From assembly GCA_035574195.1 (NCBI GenBank), contig DATLZE010000047.1:1-21239 (forward strand): 21,239 nt of DNA, in the 5' to 3' direction. Positions 1-7,619 of the stretch are shown here, piece after piece; positions within the stretch are counted from its first letter, which is position 1, and the number at the start of each line of letters is the position of its first letter. Both the position numbers and the translations under genes were made by a program. This DNA comes from SG8-41 sp035574195 (GTDB lineage Bacteria; Pseudomonadota; Gammaproteobacteria; Burkholderiales; SG8-41). Under the pieces are notes generated by a model. It was given only the letters and a program-made list of their open reading frames with translations, did not search any database and was not told where the DNA came from.

Positions 1-252
1 GGCGAGCCGGCCGGCCTTCTCGTAGAGATAGACGTAGTCCCAGCGATTGGTGCGGAACGGGTCCACCACCAGGGGCGTGCCGAGCGCGAAGCGCACCTGG
101 CTCCTCGTCATGCCGGGTCTGAGCTTGGAGATCATCTCCTGGGTGACGACGTTGCCCTGCTGGATGTCCATCTTGTAGGGAGCGAGCGTCGGCAGGGTCG
201 GCATGCTGCAGCCGGCCAGCAGCAGTAACGGCGCGAAGTGGCGTGGCGACAT
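1..252 (-). CDS. bamE: Outer membrane protein assembly factor BamE (SmpA/OmlA), partial
   Basis: BamE is a small lipoprotein of the BAM complex, which inserts beta-barrel proteins into the outer membrane. The 84 visible residues start MSPRHFAPLLLLAGCSMP, a short signal peptide with a good lipobox (LLAGC, acylated Cys15). They continue into the family core: KMDIQQGNVVTQEMISKLRPG, then MTRSQVRFALGTPLVVDPF and RWDYVYLYEK. The start is the ATG at 252-250. The 3' end lies beyond the window edge; most family members are longer than this fragment. It is divergent from fur with 52 bp between the start codons, an arrangement I know from betaproteobacteria. The promoter is short and overlaps that of fur, so its leader may be only a few bases. 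Identity is clear from motif content. Confidence 0.93.
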   Translation of the reverse strand, partial: MSPRHFAPLLLLAGCSMPTLPTLAPYKMDIQQGNVVTQEMISKLRPGMTRSQVRFALGTPLVVDPFRTNRWDYVYLYEKAGRLA

Positions 253-304
253 GATTGCGCTTATGATAACCGACGCCCGTGCGACCCGACAGCAGGGATG
301 CGCC
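253..304. promoter_or_regulatory. Divergent bamE/fur promoter region
   Basis: This 52-bp gap holds two face-to-face promoters. TATGAT at 262-267 fits a -10 for fur. Its complement reads TATCAT toward bamE and would place the bamE start of transcription about 3 nt before its ATG. The fur ribosome site AGGGA (294-298) stands 6 nt before the ATG at 305. I see no convincing -35 for either gene. The AT-rich patch around 251-269 could hold a degenerate Fur site, but it does not match the 19-bp Fur box well. Confidence 0.5.
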
Positions 305-739
305 ATGAGCTCCCCCAGCGATCTCAAGACGATAGGCCTCAAGGCGACGGCGCCGCGGCTGCGCATTCTGGAGCTGTTCGAGCGCAGCCCGGTGCGCCAC
401 CTCTCCGCCGAGGACGTCTACAAGATGCTCGCCAAGGAGGGCACCGACACGGGGCTCGCCACCGTCTACCGCGTGCTCACCCAGTTCGAGCAGGCGGGCC
501 TGCTGATCCGCCACCATTTCGAAAGCGGCAAGGCGGTATTCGAGTTGAACCGGGGCGGGCATCACGATCACCTGGTGTGCGTGCAATGCGGCCACGTGGA
601 GGAGTTCTTCGACGCCGAGATCGAGCGGCGCCAGGAGCGCATCGCTCTCGAGCGCGGTTTCCGCATCCACGACCACTCGCTGCTGCTCTACGCCGACTGC
701 ACCAAGCAGGACTGCCCCTACAAGAACCGGATTGCGTGA
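305..739 (+). CDS. fur: Ferric uptake regulator Fur
   Basis: Fur is the cytosolic Fe2+-dependent dimeric repressor of iron acquisition genes. The 144-residue protein has the winged-helix DNA-binding domain (about 1-85, with LKATAPRLRILELF near the start and TGLATVYRVLTQFEQAGL as recognition region). The C-terminal metal-binding and dimerisation domain follows. Histidines in GGHHDHLVC (85-92) mark the regulatory site. CVQC (Cys92, Cys95) with Cys132 and Cys137 form the structural zinc site. I chose the ATG at 305 because it has an AGGGA ribosome site and gives the usual family N-terminus (MSSPSDLKTIGLKAT). A longer open frame reaching 203 would overlap the bamE gene and promoter. Length is normal for Fur. 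Confidence 0.97.
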   Translation: MSSPSDLKTIGLKATAPRLRILELFERSPVRHLSAEDVYKMLAKEGTDTGLATVYRVLTQFEQAGLLIRHHFESGKAVFELNRGGHHDHLVCVQCGHVEEFFDAEIERRQERIALERGFRIHDHSLLLYADCTKQDCPYKNRIA

Positions 740-1176
740 ATGCGCGGCCGCCGGGCGCCGCCCGATCGCCCGCACGCGCATGCAGCGGAAACGCCTTGCA
801 CAGGATGCCTCGAAAGCCTGCGATCTCGCGGCCGCTGCTCTGGTCGCGCCGGGGCTCGCCCAGGAAGCCGGCCCCGAGGCCGCGCTTGCGAACGAAGCGT
901 TCTTCGCGGAGCTTTCCGGGCGCACCACCGCCGCGCTCCTCGTGCACCGGCCGGGAGCGGCGAAGTTCGCCCTCGGGATCGCCCCCTTTTCCGGAGCGCC
1001 CGGCTATATCAACCCGCGTCCACGGCGGGAAAATCCGCTCCGGGCAGCGCGCAAACTTCCTGATCCGCGCGCGGCGCCCTTTTCTCGAGAAGGATTCCCT
1101 CGACCGCGGTCATTGCCGCTCCGAGCGACCGGCGGATGAATCCCTGGCGAGGTGAGGCGGCGAGGGGGCGGCGGAT
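740..1176. other. Gene-poor spacer between fur and the DUF3500 gene
   Basis: This 437-bp stretch has open frames on both strands, as expected at this GC content, but none gives a protein I recognise. The best is a plus-strand frame from 732 to 1139 (135 residues), rich in Ala, Arg and Pro. It overlaps the end of fur and shows no domain. A Shine-Dalgarno-like GAGGGGG lies at its right end and serves the gene starting at 1177. The region marks the left edge of a block separating fur from recN. Confidence 0.4.
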
Positions 1177-2460
1177 ATGATGGGCGGAAGATCTCCCGGC
1201 AGGAGCAGCGCGCTCGCGGCCGCGCCCGTGCTGGCGCTGCTCGCGTTCGGCCCCGGCGGATGCCAGCTCGCGCCGCCGGAGCCCGCCCCGGCGCTCCCGC
1301 AGGCGGCGCCCCGCGTCCCGCCCCCTCCGCCCGGCTACCTCGAGCGCGCGCAGGCGGCGCTCGCCGAGCCGTTCGTGGGCATCACCACCGAGGGCCGGGT
1401 CGTGCCGGGGCTCTTTCCGCTGCGGGCGACGGGCGTTTCCACCCGCCCGCTGCGGGAAGCCGCCGAGGCGTTCCTCGCCGCGCTCGACGAGCGGCAGCGG
1501 GCGAGAACGCTGTTCGCGGCGGACAGCGAGCAATGGCGCAACTGGAGCAATATCCACCGCTATCCGCGCGAGGGTGTCGCGTTCGCGGAGCTGAGCCGCG
1601 CCCAGCGCGAAAAAGCGCTGAAGCTGCTCGAAGAGAGCTTGAGCCTCAGGGGCCTGCGGACCGTGCGCGACATCATGCGGCTCAATCAGACGGCGGCCGA
1701 GCTCACCGGCCGCTACGACGAGTACGGCGAGGACCATTACTGGCTCACCGTCATGGGCACCCCCTCGGACACCGCTCCCTGGGGCTGGCAGCTCGAGGGC
1801 CATCACCTCGTCATCAATTTCTTCGTGCTGAAGGACCAGGTGGTCATGACACCGACTTTCATGGGCTCGGAGCCGACGCACGCCGCCTCCGGCAAATACG
1901 CCGGCACGCGCGTGCTCCACGTCGAGGAGCAGACCGCGCTCGGATTCGTGAACGGGCTCACGCCCGCGCAGCGGGCGAAAGCGATCCTCTCCGAGGAGCT
2001 ACCGCCCGACGTCTTCGCCTCCGCGTTCCGCGACAACCTGCGGTTGCGCTACGAGGGCATCCGCTACGCAGAACTCACGCCCGTGCAGCAGGCGCAGCTG
2101 CTCAGCCTGATCGAGCTCTATGTCGGCAATCTCCGGCCGGGGCACGCCAAAGTGAAGATGGAGGAAGTGCGCCGGCACCTCGCGGATACGTGGTTCGCGT
2201 GGATGGGCGGCACCGGGCGCGACAGCGTGTTCTACTACCGGATCCACAGCCCGGTGATCCTGATCGAGTTCGACCACCAGCGCGGGGTTGCGCTGCCCGG
2301 AGAACGGCCCTCGCGCAACCACATCCACACCGTGGTGCGCACGCCGAACGGCAACGACTACGGTCGCGACCTGCTGCGCCAGCACCACGCGCGCTATCAC
2401 CATGCGCCCGACGGGCGCCACATCGCGCGCTCCGCCCCAGCGCGCCCGGCGGGAAGGTGA
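1177..2460 (+). CDS. DUF3500 family protein, probably exported
   Basis: This is a 427-residue protein of the DUF3500 family, whose biochemical function I do not know. The family hallmark is GWQLEGHHLVINFFVLKDQ (203-221), followed by TPTFMGSEP. A His-rich tail also typical of the family follows (NHIHTVVRTPNGNDYGRDLLRQHHARYHH in overlapping pieces). The first 29 residues look like a signal peptide ending GPGGC. A lipoprotein is possible, but Pro at -3 makes the lipobox poor. A Pro-rich linker (35-53) separates it from the mature domain. Two ATGs (1177, 1180) share one purine-rich ribosome site. The many conserved His, Asp and Glu residues suggest metal binding, which is inference. It is convergent with sodB. 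Confidence 0.85.
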   Translation: MMGGRSPGRSSALAAAPVLALLAFGPGGCQLAPPEPAPALPQAAPRVPPPPPGYLERAQAALAEPFVGITTEGRVVPGLFPLRATGVSTRPLREAAEAFLAALDERQRARTLFAADSEQWRNWSNIHRYPREGVAFAELSRAQREKALKLLEESLSLRGLRTVRDIMRLNQTAAELTGRYDEYGEDHYWLTVMGTPSDTAPWGWQLEGHHLVINFFVLKDQVVMTPTFMGSEPTHAASGKYAGTRVLHVEEQTALGFVNGLTPAQRAKAILSEELPPDVFASAFRDNLRLRYEGIRYAELTPVQQAQLLSLIELYVGNLRPGHAKVKMEEVRRHLADTWFAWMGGTGRDSVFYYRIHSPVILIEFDHQRGVALPGERPSRNHIHTVVRTPNGNDYGRDLLRQHHARYHHAPDGRHIARSAPARPAGR

Positions 2461-2588
2461 CGCGGCTGCCCTGCCGCAGCGCCTTTTCCCCGCGCCTTCC
2501 CGCCGAGTCTCGGATAACCGGCTGACGAGCCATTCTCCGGCGAGCGCTCGACCTGGCCACCCGGGAAAGGGGGAAGGAGCGGGGAGCC

Positions 2589-2617
2589 GAGCGTCGCCGG
2601 GCGCTCTCACGACGCTC
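2589..2617. terminator. Hairpin between convergent DUF3500 and sodB genes
   Basis: A perfect 8-bp stem (GAGCGTCG at 2589-2596 with CGACGCTC at 2610-2617) encloses a 13-nt loop, 14 bp past the sodB stop. No U-run follows on either strand, so this is not a classic intrinsic terminator. It may end or stabilise transcripts from both sides. A weaker 5-bp stem (2462-2466/2473-2477) directly follows the DUF3500 stop and is trailed by four T residues at 2483-2486. Confidence 0.35.
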
Positions 2618-2630
2618 CTCGGGAAAACGG

Positions 2631-3239
2631 TCAGCGATCCGGTCTTTGCGCGCCGGTGCACTGCGCGAACAGCCGGTTCGCGTTCACCCAGTTGACGTTT
2701 TCCATGAACGCGTCCACATAGGCCGCGGCCTTCGCGCCGTAATCCCTGTGGTACGAATGCTCGTACATGTCGAGCGCGAGGATCGGCGTCGCGCCCGCCA
2801 CTGCGTGCGCGTGGTCGGCTGCCCACTGATTGACGAGCTGCCGGTCGCGGCGGGAGTAGGTCAGCAGCACCCAGCCCGACCCTCCCCCGAGCGCCTTGCC
2901 CAGGGCGACGAACTCGGCGCGCCAGCGCTCGAAGCCGCCGAAGTCGCGCTCGATCGCGCCGGCCAGGGCGGAATCCGGCTCGCCGCCGGCTCCGAGCCCG
3001 TCGAAGTACAACTCGTGCAGGATCATGGAGTTCATCGCGATCAGCTGTTCGCGTTTGAGGCCGTTCACGACGAACGCCGGCGCGCTCGCCAGATCGAGGT
3101 TCGCGAGCCTTTCGCAGATCGCGTTGAGCCGCCTGACCGCGCCACCGTAATTGTTCTCGTAGTGGCTCACGATCAGCTCCTCCGACAGCCCTTTCAGCCG
3201 CGACGGATCGCAGCCAAGGGGTTTCATCGCATAGGACAT
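2631..3239 (-). CDS. sodB: Superoxide dismutase, Fe/Mn family
   Basis: It converts superoxide to peroxide and oxygen in the cytosol; no signal peptide is visible. The 202-residue protein carries the four expected metal ligands: His26 (in SHYENNYGG), His75 (in MNSMILHELYF), Asp157 and His161 (in ALDMYEHSYHRDYG). The last motif is a variant of the usual DxWEHxxY, with Tyr for Trp. The second ligand sits in ILHELYF rather than the common N-H-xx-FW context, so it belongs to a divergent branch. Fe versus Mn cannot be decided here. The ribosome site GAGGTGATC (about 3241-3249) is an excellent match to the 16S tail and fixes the ATG at 3239. It follows the CoA-transferase by 132 bp on the same strand but probably has its own promoter. 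Confidence 0.92.
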   Translation of the reverse strand: MSYAMKPLGCDPSRLKGLSEELIVSHYENNYGGAVRRLNAICERLANLDLASAPAFVVNGLKREQLIAMNSMILHELYFDGLGAGGEPDSALAGAIERDFGGFERWRAEFVALGKALGGGSGWVLLTYSRRDRQLVNQWAADHAHAVAGATPILALDMYEHSYHRDYGAKAAAYVDAFMENVNWVNANRLFAQCTGAQRPDR

Positions 3240-3371
3240 GGATCACCTCGCTTTACCGGTCATGCAGTGTCGGTCGCCGGTGCGCCCGGGCGGGGAGCGC
3301 GTCGCAGACCGGCATCCCGTGCCTCGGCGCTTCGGGCTCGCCCTTCCACCGGCCACCCGCAATGGCAGTCC

Positions 3372-4628
3372 TCACGGGGCGGTCGCACCCGCTACCGCGG
3401 TGACGCCCTGCGCGATCAGCGCTTCGATCTCGGCCTCCGTGTAGCCTGCCTCGCGCAGGATCTCGCGGCTATGCTCGCCCAGGCGCGGCGCGGGCCGCAA
3501 TCCGCCGGGCGGCGTCTCCGACCATCTGCCCGGCACGGTCATCGCGCGCAGCCTGCCCTCGGTCGGATGCTCCGTCGTCACGATGAATCCGGTGCGCAGC
3601 AGATGGGGATCCTCGATGAGGTCGTCCACCGAGTTGAGCGGCGCGACCGGGATGTCCGCCTCTTTCAACAGTCGCAGCCATTCCGCGCTCGTGCGCGTCG
3701 CCATCTGCTCGGCGACGAACGCGTAGACCTCGCCGATGTGGCGGGAGCGCGCCTCCTGGCTCGAGAAGCGGGGATCGGTCTCGAACAGCTCTTCGCGCCC
3801 GACGAGTCGCAGGAAGCTGCGCCAGTGCTTGTCGTTGTAGACCAGCACGCAGACGTAGCCGTCTTTCGTCGCGTACGGGACCCGGTGCGCCGCCAGCATG
3901 CGCGCGTAGCGGTAGGGCTCGATCGGCGGCTCGAAGGTGCGCCCGCCCAGGTGATCGCCGAGCACGAGCTGGGCCAGCGTCTCGAACATCGGCACCTCGA
4001 CCGCCTGCCCCTTGCCGGTGCGGCTGCGGCAGTAGAGCGCCGCCGTGACGGCGTTCACCATGGCGAGCCCGGTGATGCGGTCCGAAATCGCCGTCGGCAC
4101 GTAGCGCGGCCGGTCGGCGCCGGCCTCGTGGAACAGGTGCGGGAGCCCCGCCCGCCCCTGGATCAGATCGTCGTACGCGGGCTCCCCGGCGTAGGGCCCG
4201 CCCTCGCCGTAGCCGTAGGCGCCGACATAGATGAGCTGCGGATTGACCGCGCGCACGTCCTCGTAAGCGAGCCTCAGGCGCGCCATCGCCTGCGGGCGCA
4301 CGTTGTAGGCCAGCACATCGGCCGCGCGCAGGAGTCTGAGCAGCGCCTCGCGCCCGGGCGCCTGCTTGAGATCGAGCACGATCGAGCGCTTGTTGCGGTT
4401 GTGGTGGAGAAAAATATGCCCCATCCCCGGGTGCTTCATCGGCGCGATGTGGCGCAACACATCGCCCCCGGGCGGCTCGACCTTGACCACGTCGGCCCCG
4501 AGGTCGGCGAGGATCTGGGTCGCGAACGGCCCCATCACCACGGTGGTGAGGTCGATCACGCGCACGCCGGCGAGCGGCCCGCCGCGCTCGTTTCCCGCTC
4601 CCCGTTTCACGTCTCTCGTGCCGGTCAT
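3372..4628 (-). CDS. Class III CoA-transferase (CaiB/BaiF family)
   Basis: The 418-residue protein is a family III CoA-transferase, moving CoA between carboxylic acids by a ping-pong route through an aspartyl intermediate. The N-terminus has LAGVRVIDLTTVVMGPFATQ (19-38), then LGADVVKVEPPGGD, HNRNKRSIVLDLK and the PAYDDLIQ motif. Asp153 there aligns with the catalytic Asp of formyl-CoA transferase. The C-terminal half has the usual TFxxPIEPYRYARM and PVAPLNSVDDLIEDPHL elements. Length is typical. The substrate cannot be predicted. It lies 90 bp downstream of a Bug binding-protein gene on the same strand. Such pairs are common in Burkholderiales and suggest import then CoA activation of an organic acid. 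The start is the ATG at 4628; its ribosome site is weak. Confidence 0.92.
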   Translation of the reverse strand: MTGTRDVKRGAGNERGGPLAGVRVIDLTTVVMGPFATQILADLGADVVKVEPPGGDVLRHIAPMKHPGMGHIFLHHNRNKRSIVLDLKQAPGREALLRLLRAADVLAYNVRPQAMARLRLAYEDVRAVNPQLIYVGAYGYGEGGPYAGEPAYDDLIQGRAGLPHLFHEAGADRPRYVPTAISDRITGLAMVNAVTAALYCRSRTGKGQAVEVPMFETLAQLVLGDHLGGRTFEPPIEPYRYARMLAAHRVPYATKDGYVCVLVYNDKHWRSFLRLVGREELFETDPRFSSQEARSRHIGEVYAFVAEQMATRTSAEWLRLLKEADIPVAPLNSVDDLIEDPHLLRTGFIVTTEHPTEGRLRAMTVPGRWSETPPGGLRPAPRLGEHSREILREAGYTEAEIEALIAQGVTAVAGATAP

Positions 4629-4718
4629 TCGCTCGTGCTGCGCGCGCCACCGCTCAAGCGGCGCCAGCCGCGAAGCGAGCGCCCCGAGCGGCGACTCGAA
4701 ACGAGCGGCGAGTCGTTC

Positions 4719-5693
4719 TCATTCGGGCTCGATTCCGGCGGCCTTGATGACTCTCGCCCATTTCGCCGATTCCGAGGACTGGAACTGCGCCAGCTCGGCG
4801 CTGGTCGTGGTCCAGGGCTCGATGCCGGTCGTCTTGAAGAAGGACTGGGCGGAGGGACTCTTCGTGGCGCTCACAAAAAGCTCGCGCAGGCGCGCGACGA
4901 TCGCAGCCGGCGCTTTCGCCGGCAGGTACGCCGCGAACCAGAAGGTGAGCTCGTAGCCCTTGACGCCCGCCTCGTCAATCGTCGGCAGCTCGGGCGCGTT
5001 GGGCAAGCGCCTCGGGCTGCTCACCCCGAGCGCGCGCAGCTTCCCCGCCTGCACCTGCGGCAGGCCGGTGACGACGTCGGTGATCATCATGTCGATATGG
5101 CCGCCGACGAGGTCGGTCACCGCCATCGGATTGCTCTTGTAGGGCACGTGCACCATCTTGATCCCGGTCATTTGCTGGAACAGCTCGCTCGCCACCCGGC
5201 TCGAGGAGCTGCCGCTGCCGAAGGTGAGCTTGCCCGGCTGGCGCTTCGCGAGCGCGATGAACTCCTTCACGGTGTTCGCCGGCACGCGCGGGTTCACGAC
5301 CATGACCTGCCCGCCGCGCGCGAGCGCGGTGACGGGCGTGAAGTCCCGAACCGGATCGTAGGGAATCTTCTTGAACAGGTGTTCGTTCGCCGCGTGCGTG
5401 GTGTTGGTCGCGATCAGCACGGTGTACCCGTCCGGCGCCGCTTTGGCGACCGCCTGGGCGGCGATGAATCCGCTCGCGCCTGGCCGGTTGTCGATGACGA
5501 CGTTTTGCTTCGTTTCCGCGGTGACGCCTTGCGCGAGCGCGCGCGCGAGCGTGTCGGTCGCGCTCCCCGCCGCGAACGGCACGAAGAAGGTCAGCGGCTT
5601 CGCCGGGTAATCCTGGGCCGGAGCAGCATTGCACGTGCTGCCCAAGGCCACAGCGGCCACGCAGCGCAGAAGCAGATTTTGACGGCGCATCAT
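4719..5693 (-). CDS. Bug-family tripartite tricarboxylate transporter substrate-binding protein
   Basis: This periplasmic binding protein of 324 residues belongs to the Bug (TctC-like) family, which captures carboxylates for TTT transporters or acts as an orphan receptor. A Sec signal peptide (about 1-27, MMRRQNLLLRCVAAVALGST then an A-x-A-like site) precedes DYPAKPLTFFVPFAAGSATD, the canonical family start. Other hallmarks are NRPGASGFIAAQAVAKAAPDGYT, PYDPVRDFTPVT, VNPRVPANTVKEF, MTGIKMVHVPYKS and LPTIDEAGVKGYE. The frame is open to 5993, but the ATG at 5693 has AGGGAG six bases upstream and begins the signal peptide. No TctA or TctB membrane genes are in the window, so it is an orphan receptor here. 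It probably shares a transcript with the CoA-transferase. Confidence 0.94.
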   Translation of the reverse strand: MMRRQNLLLRCVAAVALGSTCNAAPAQDYPAKPLTFFVPFAAGSATDTLARALAQGVTAETKQNVVIDNRPGASGFIAAQAVAKAAPDGYTVLIATNTTHAANEHLFKKIPYDPVRDFTPVTALARGGQVMVVNPRVPANTVKEFIALAKRQPGKLTFGSGSSSSRVASELFQQMTGIKMVHVPYKSNPMAVTDLVGGHIDMMITDVVTGLPQVQAGKLRALGVSSPRRLPNAPELPTIDEAGVKGYELTFWFAAYLPAKAPAAIVARLRELFVSATKSPSAQSFFKTTGIEPWTTTSAELAQFQSSESAKWARVIKAAGIEPE

Positions 5694-5729
5694 GGTGATC
5701 TCCCTGAGGTTCTCCGAATGCGTGATGGT

Positions 5730-5743
5730 CGATTCGCGAATCG
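5730..5743. promoter_or_regulatory. Perfect 14-bp palindrome upstream of the Bug gene
   Basis: CGATTCGCGAATCG is perfectly self-complementary and lies 37 bp upstream of the Bug start codon. AT-rich sequence beyond it on the minus strand (CAATAT) could be part of a promoter, so this may be an operator for a local regulator. No regulator gene is adjacent. It is too weakly hairpin-like to be a terminator for recN, which ends at 5786. Confidence 0.4.
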
Positions 5744-5785
5744 CCCATATTGCCGGCACGATCGGCGGGTATCTGGGTTCATCGG

Positions 5786-7447
5786 CTAGGTCTTGATCCC
5801 GAGCATCTCCGCGGCGTGCCGGCGCGTCGTCTCCGTGATCCGCGCCCCGCCCAGCATGCGCGCGATCTCCTCCACGCGCTGCTCCCGGTCGAGCACCGTC
5901 ACCCGGCTCGCGATCCCGCCGTTCGCCGTGATCTTGGCGACGCGCCACTGATGGTCGGCGCAGGCGGCGACCTGCGGCAGATGCGTGATGCACATCACCT
6001 GGCGCCTCGTCCCGAGCTGCTTGAGCATCCGCCCCACGATCTGCGCCACGCGCCCGCCGATGCCGGCGTCCACCTCGTCGAAGATGAGGGTGGGCACCTG
6101 CGCCGCCTCACCCGCCGCCGTCTGGATCGCGAGCGACAGGCGCGAGAGCTCGCCGCCGGAGGCGACCTTGGCGAGGGGCAGCGGCGCGGCGCCCTTGTGC
6201 ACCGACACCCGGAACTCGACGCGCTCCAGCCCCGAGGCGCTGACCTCGGGCTCGGCGCTGAGCGCGACCTCGAAGCGGCCGCCTTCCATCGCGAGCTCCT
6301 GCATCATTGCGGTCACCTGATCGGAGAGCTTTTTTGCGGCCTTCCTGCGCGCCGCCGAAAGCCGGTTCGCGCCCGCCACGCACGCCGCGTGCGCCTCCTG
6401 CTCGAGCCGCTTGAGCGTCTCCACGTCCCCGCCCCCGGCAAGCTCGGCGAGACGCGCCCGGGACGCGGCGAGCCGCTCCGGCAGCTCCTCGGGGGAGACG
6501 CGGTACTTGCGCGCCGCGGCATGGACCGCCTCGATCCGCGCCTCGACCTCGTGCAGCCGCGCTGGATCCAGCTCCAAGCGCTCGCCGTAGCGGCGCAGGC
6601 CGTAGACCGCCTCCTGGAGCTGGATCCGCGCCGGCTCGAGCAGCTCCAGGATCTGCGCGAGCCGCGGGTCGAATCCGCCGAGGCTTGCGAGCCTTCCGAT
6701 CACCGCGTCGAGCCGCGCGAGCGCCGCCCCCTCGCCCTCGGAGAGCGCCTCGAGGCCCTGCTGCGCTGCCTCGATCAGGCTCGCCGCGTGCGCGAGCCGC
6801 GTGTGCTCGGCGGTGAGCTCCGCCCACTCGCCGGGCGCGAGCCCGAGCGCGTCGAGCTCGCGCACCTCCCACTCGAGCCGCTCGCGCTCGGCGGCGAGCG
6901 CGGCGGCGTTGCTCTCGAACGCGATGCGGGTCTCGCGCCGCGCGCGCCAGGCGCGGTGCAGCGCAGCCACTTCCGCGGCGAGCGGAGCGTGGCCGCCGTA
7001 GGCGTCGAGCAGCCCGCGCTGCTCGGAGGCGTCGAGCAGCAGCTGGTGCTGGTGCTGGCCGTGGATGCCGACCAGCAGCTCGCCCGCCTCGCGCAGCTGA
7101 GCCGCCGTCGCCGGGCGCCCGTTCACGAACCCGCGCGAGCGGCCCGAGGCCTCGATCACGCGCCGCAAGAGGCAGGTGCCCTCCTCGCCGGCGAGATCGT
7201 TGCGCGCGAGCCACTCCGCGATCCGCGTGCGGGCGCCCGCGTCGAACTCGGCGCTCACCTCGGCGCGCGCTGCGCCACTGCGCACCACGAGCGCCTCCGC
7301 CCGCCCGCCCAGCGCGAGGGCGAGCGCGTCGATCAGGATGGATTTGCCCGCCCCGGTCTCCCCGGTGAGCACCGTGAAGCCCGGCTCGAACTCGAGCTCC
7401 AGCCGGTCCACGATCACGAAATCCTGAATGGTGAGCGACCGCAGCAT
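5786..7447 (-). CDS. recN: DNA repair protein RecN
   Basis: RecN is an SMC-like ATPase that acts early in recombinational repair of double-strand breaks. The 553-residue protein shows Walker A GETGAGKS (29-36), the QHQHQLLLD segment after LLVGIHG (125-139), and a central coiled-coil-prone region (about 160-370) rich in Ala, Glu, Leu and Arg. The ABC signature is VASGGELSRL (428-437), Walker B is TLIFDEVD (453-460), and CITHLPQVAA (486-495) is the switch region. Length matches the family. It lies 172 bp downstream of nadK on the same strand. The ATG at 7447 gives MLRSLTIQDFVIVD, the normal N-terminus, though no strong ribosome site precedes it. I see no LexA-type operator in the gap upstream. 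Confidence 0.97.
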   Translation of the reverse strand: MLRSLTIQDFVIVDRLELEFEPGFTVLTGETGAGKSILIDALALALGGRAEALVVRSGAARAEVSAEFDAGARTRIAEWLARNDLAGEEGTCLLRRVIEASGRSRGFVNGRPATAAQLREAGELLVGIHGQHQHQLLLDASEQRGLLDAYGGHAPLAAEVAALHRAWRARRETRIAFESNAAALAAERERLEWEVRELDALGLAPGEWAELTAEHTRLAHAASLIEAAQQGLEALSEGEGAALARLDAVIGRLASLGGFDPRLAQILELLEPARIQLQEAVYGLRRYGERLELDPARLHEVEARIEAVHAAARKYRVSPEELPERLAASRARLAELAGGGDVETLKRLEQEAHAACVAGANRLSAARRKAAKKLSDQVTAMMQELAMEGGRFEVALSAEPEVSASGLERVEFRVSVHKGAAPLPLAKVASGGELSRLSLAIQTAAGEAAQVPTLIFDEVDAGIGGRVAQIVGRMLKQLGTRRQVMCITHLPQVAACADHQWRVAKITANGGIASRVTVLDREQRVEEIARMLGGARITETTRRHAAEMLGIKT

Positions 7448-7619
7448 GCCCGCGCCCGACTAGAATCCCCCCCAAAGATCAAGATCGGGCGTCAGCCCCG
7501 GATAGGCGCCGACCGGAGCGGATGAAATTCTCTGCTGGCCGGATCGCCGGCAATGAAATGGCGGCGTTCATCGGTGGTTGCATTCGGGCCTCGAGGAGGC
7601 CGCCTCCGCCCATCATGTC

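Noticed and set aside
251..270. Fur box between bamE and fur
   Set aside because: The segment is AT-rich with TATGATAA but does not show the inverted hexamers of the Fur consensus well enough.
732..1139. A 135-codon frame after fur
   Set aside because: It overlaps fur, has no ribosome site or family match, and is kept only as an unexplained spacer.
2646..5789. A 1047-codon open frame on the plus strand
   Set aside because: It runs antisense to sodB, the CoA-transferase and the Bug gene, has no recognisable domain and is Arg/His-rich, as expected for the complement of GC-rich genes.
5750..7525. A 591-codon plus-strand frame opposite recN
   Set aside because: It is antisense to a certain gene and shows no domain.
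7448..7619. LexA box upstream of recN, and a 45-codon minus-strand frame in the same gap
   Set aside because: No CTG-N10-CAG palindrome fits; the small frame has no ribosome site or recognisable similarity.
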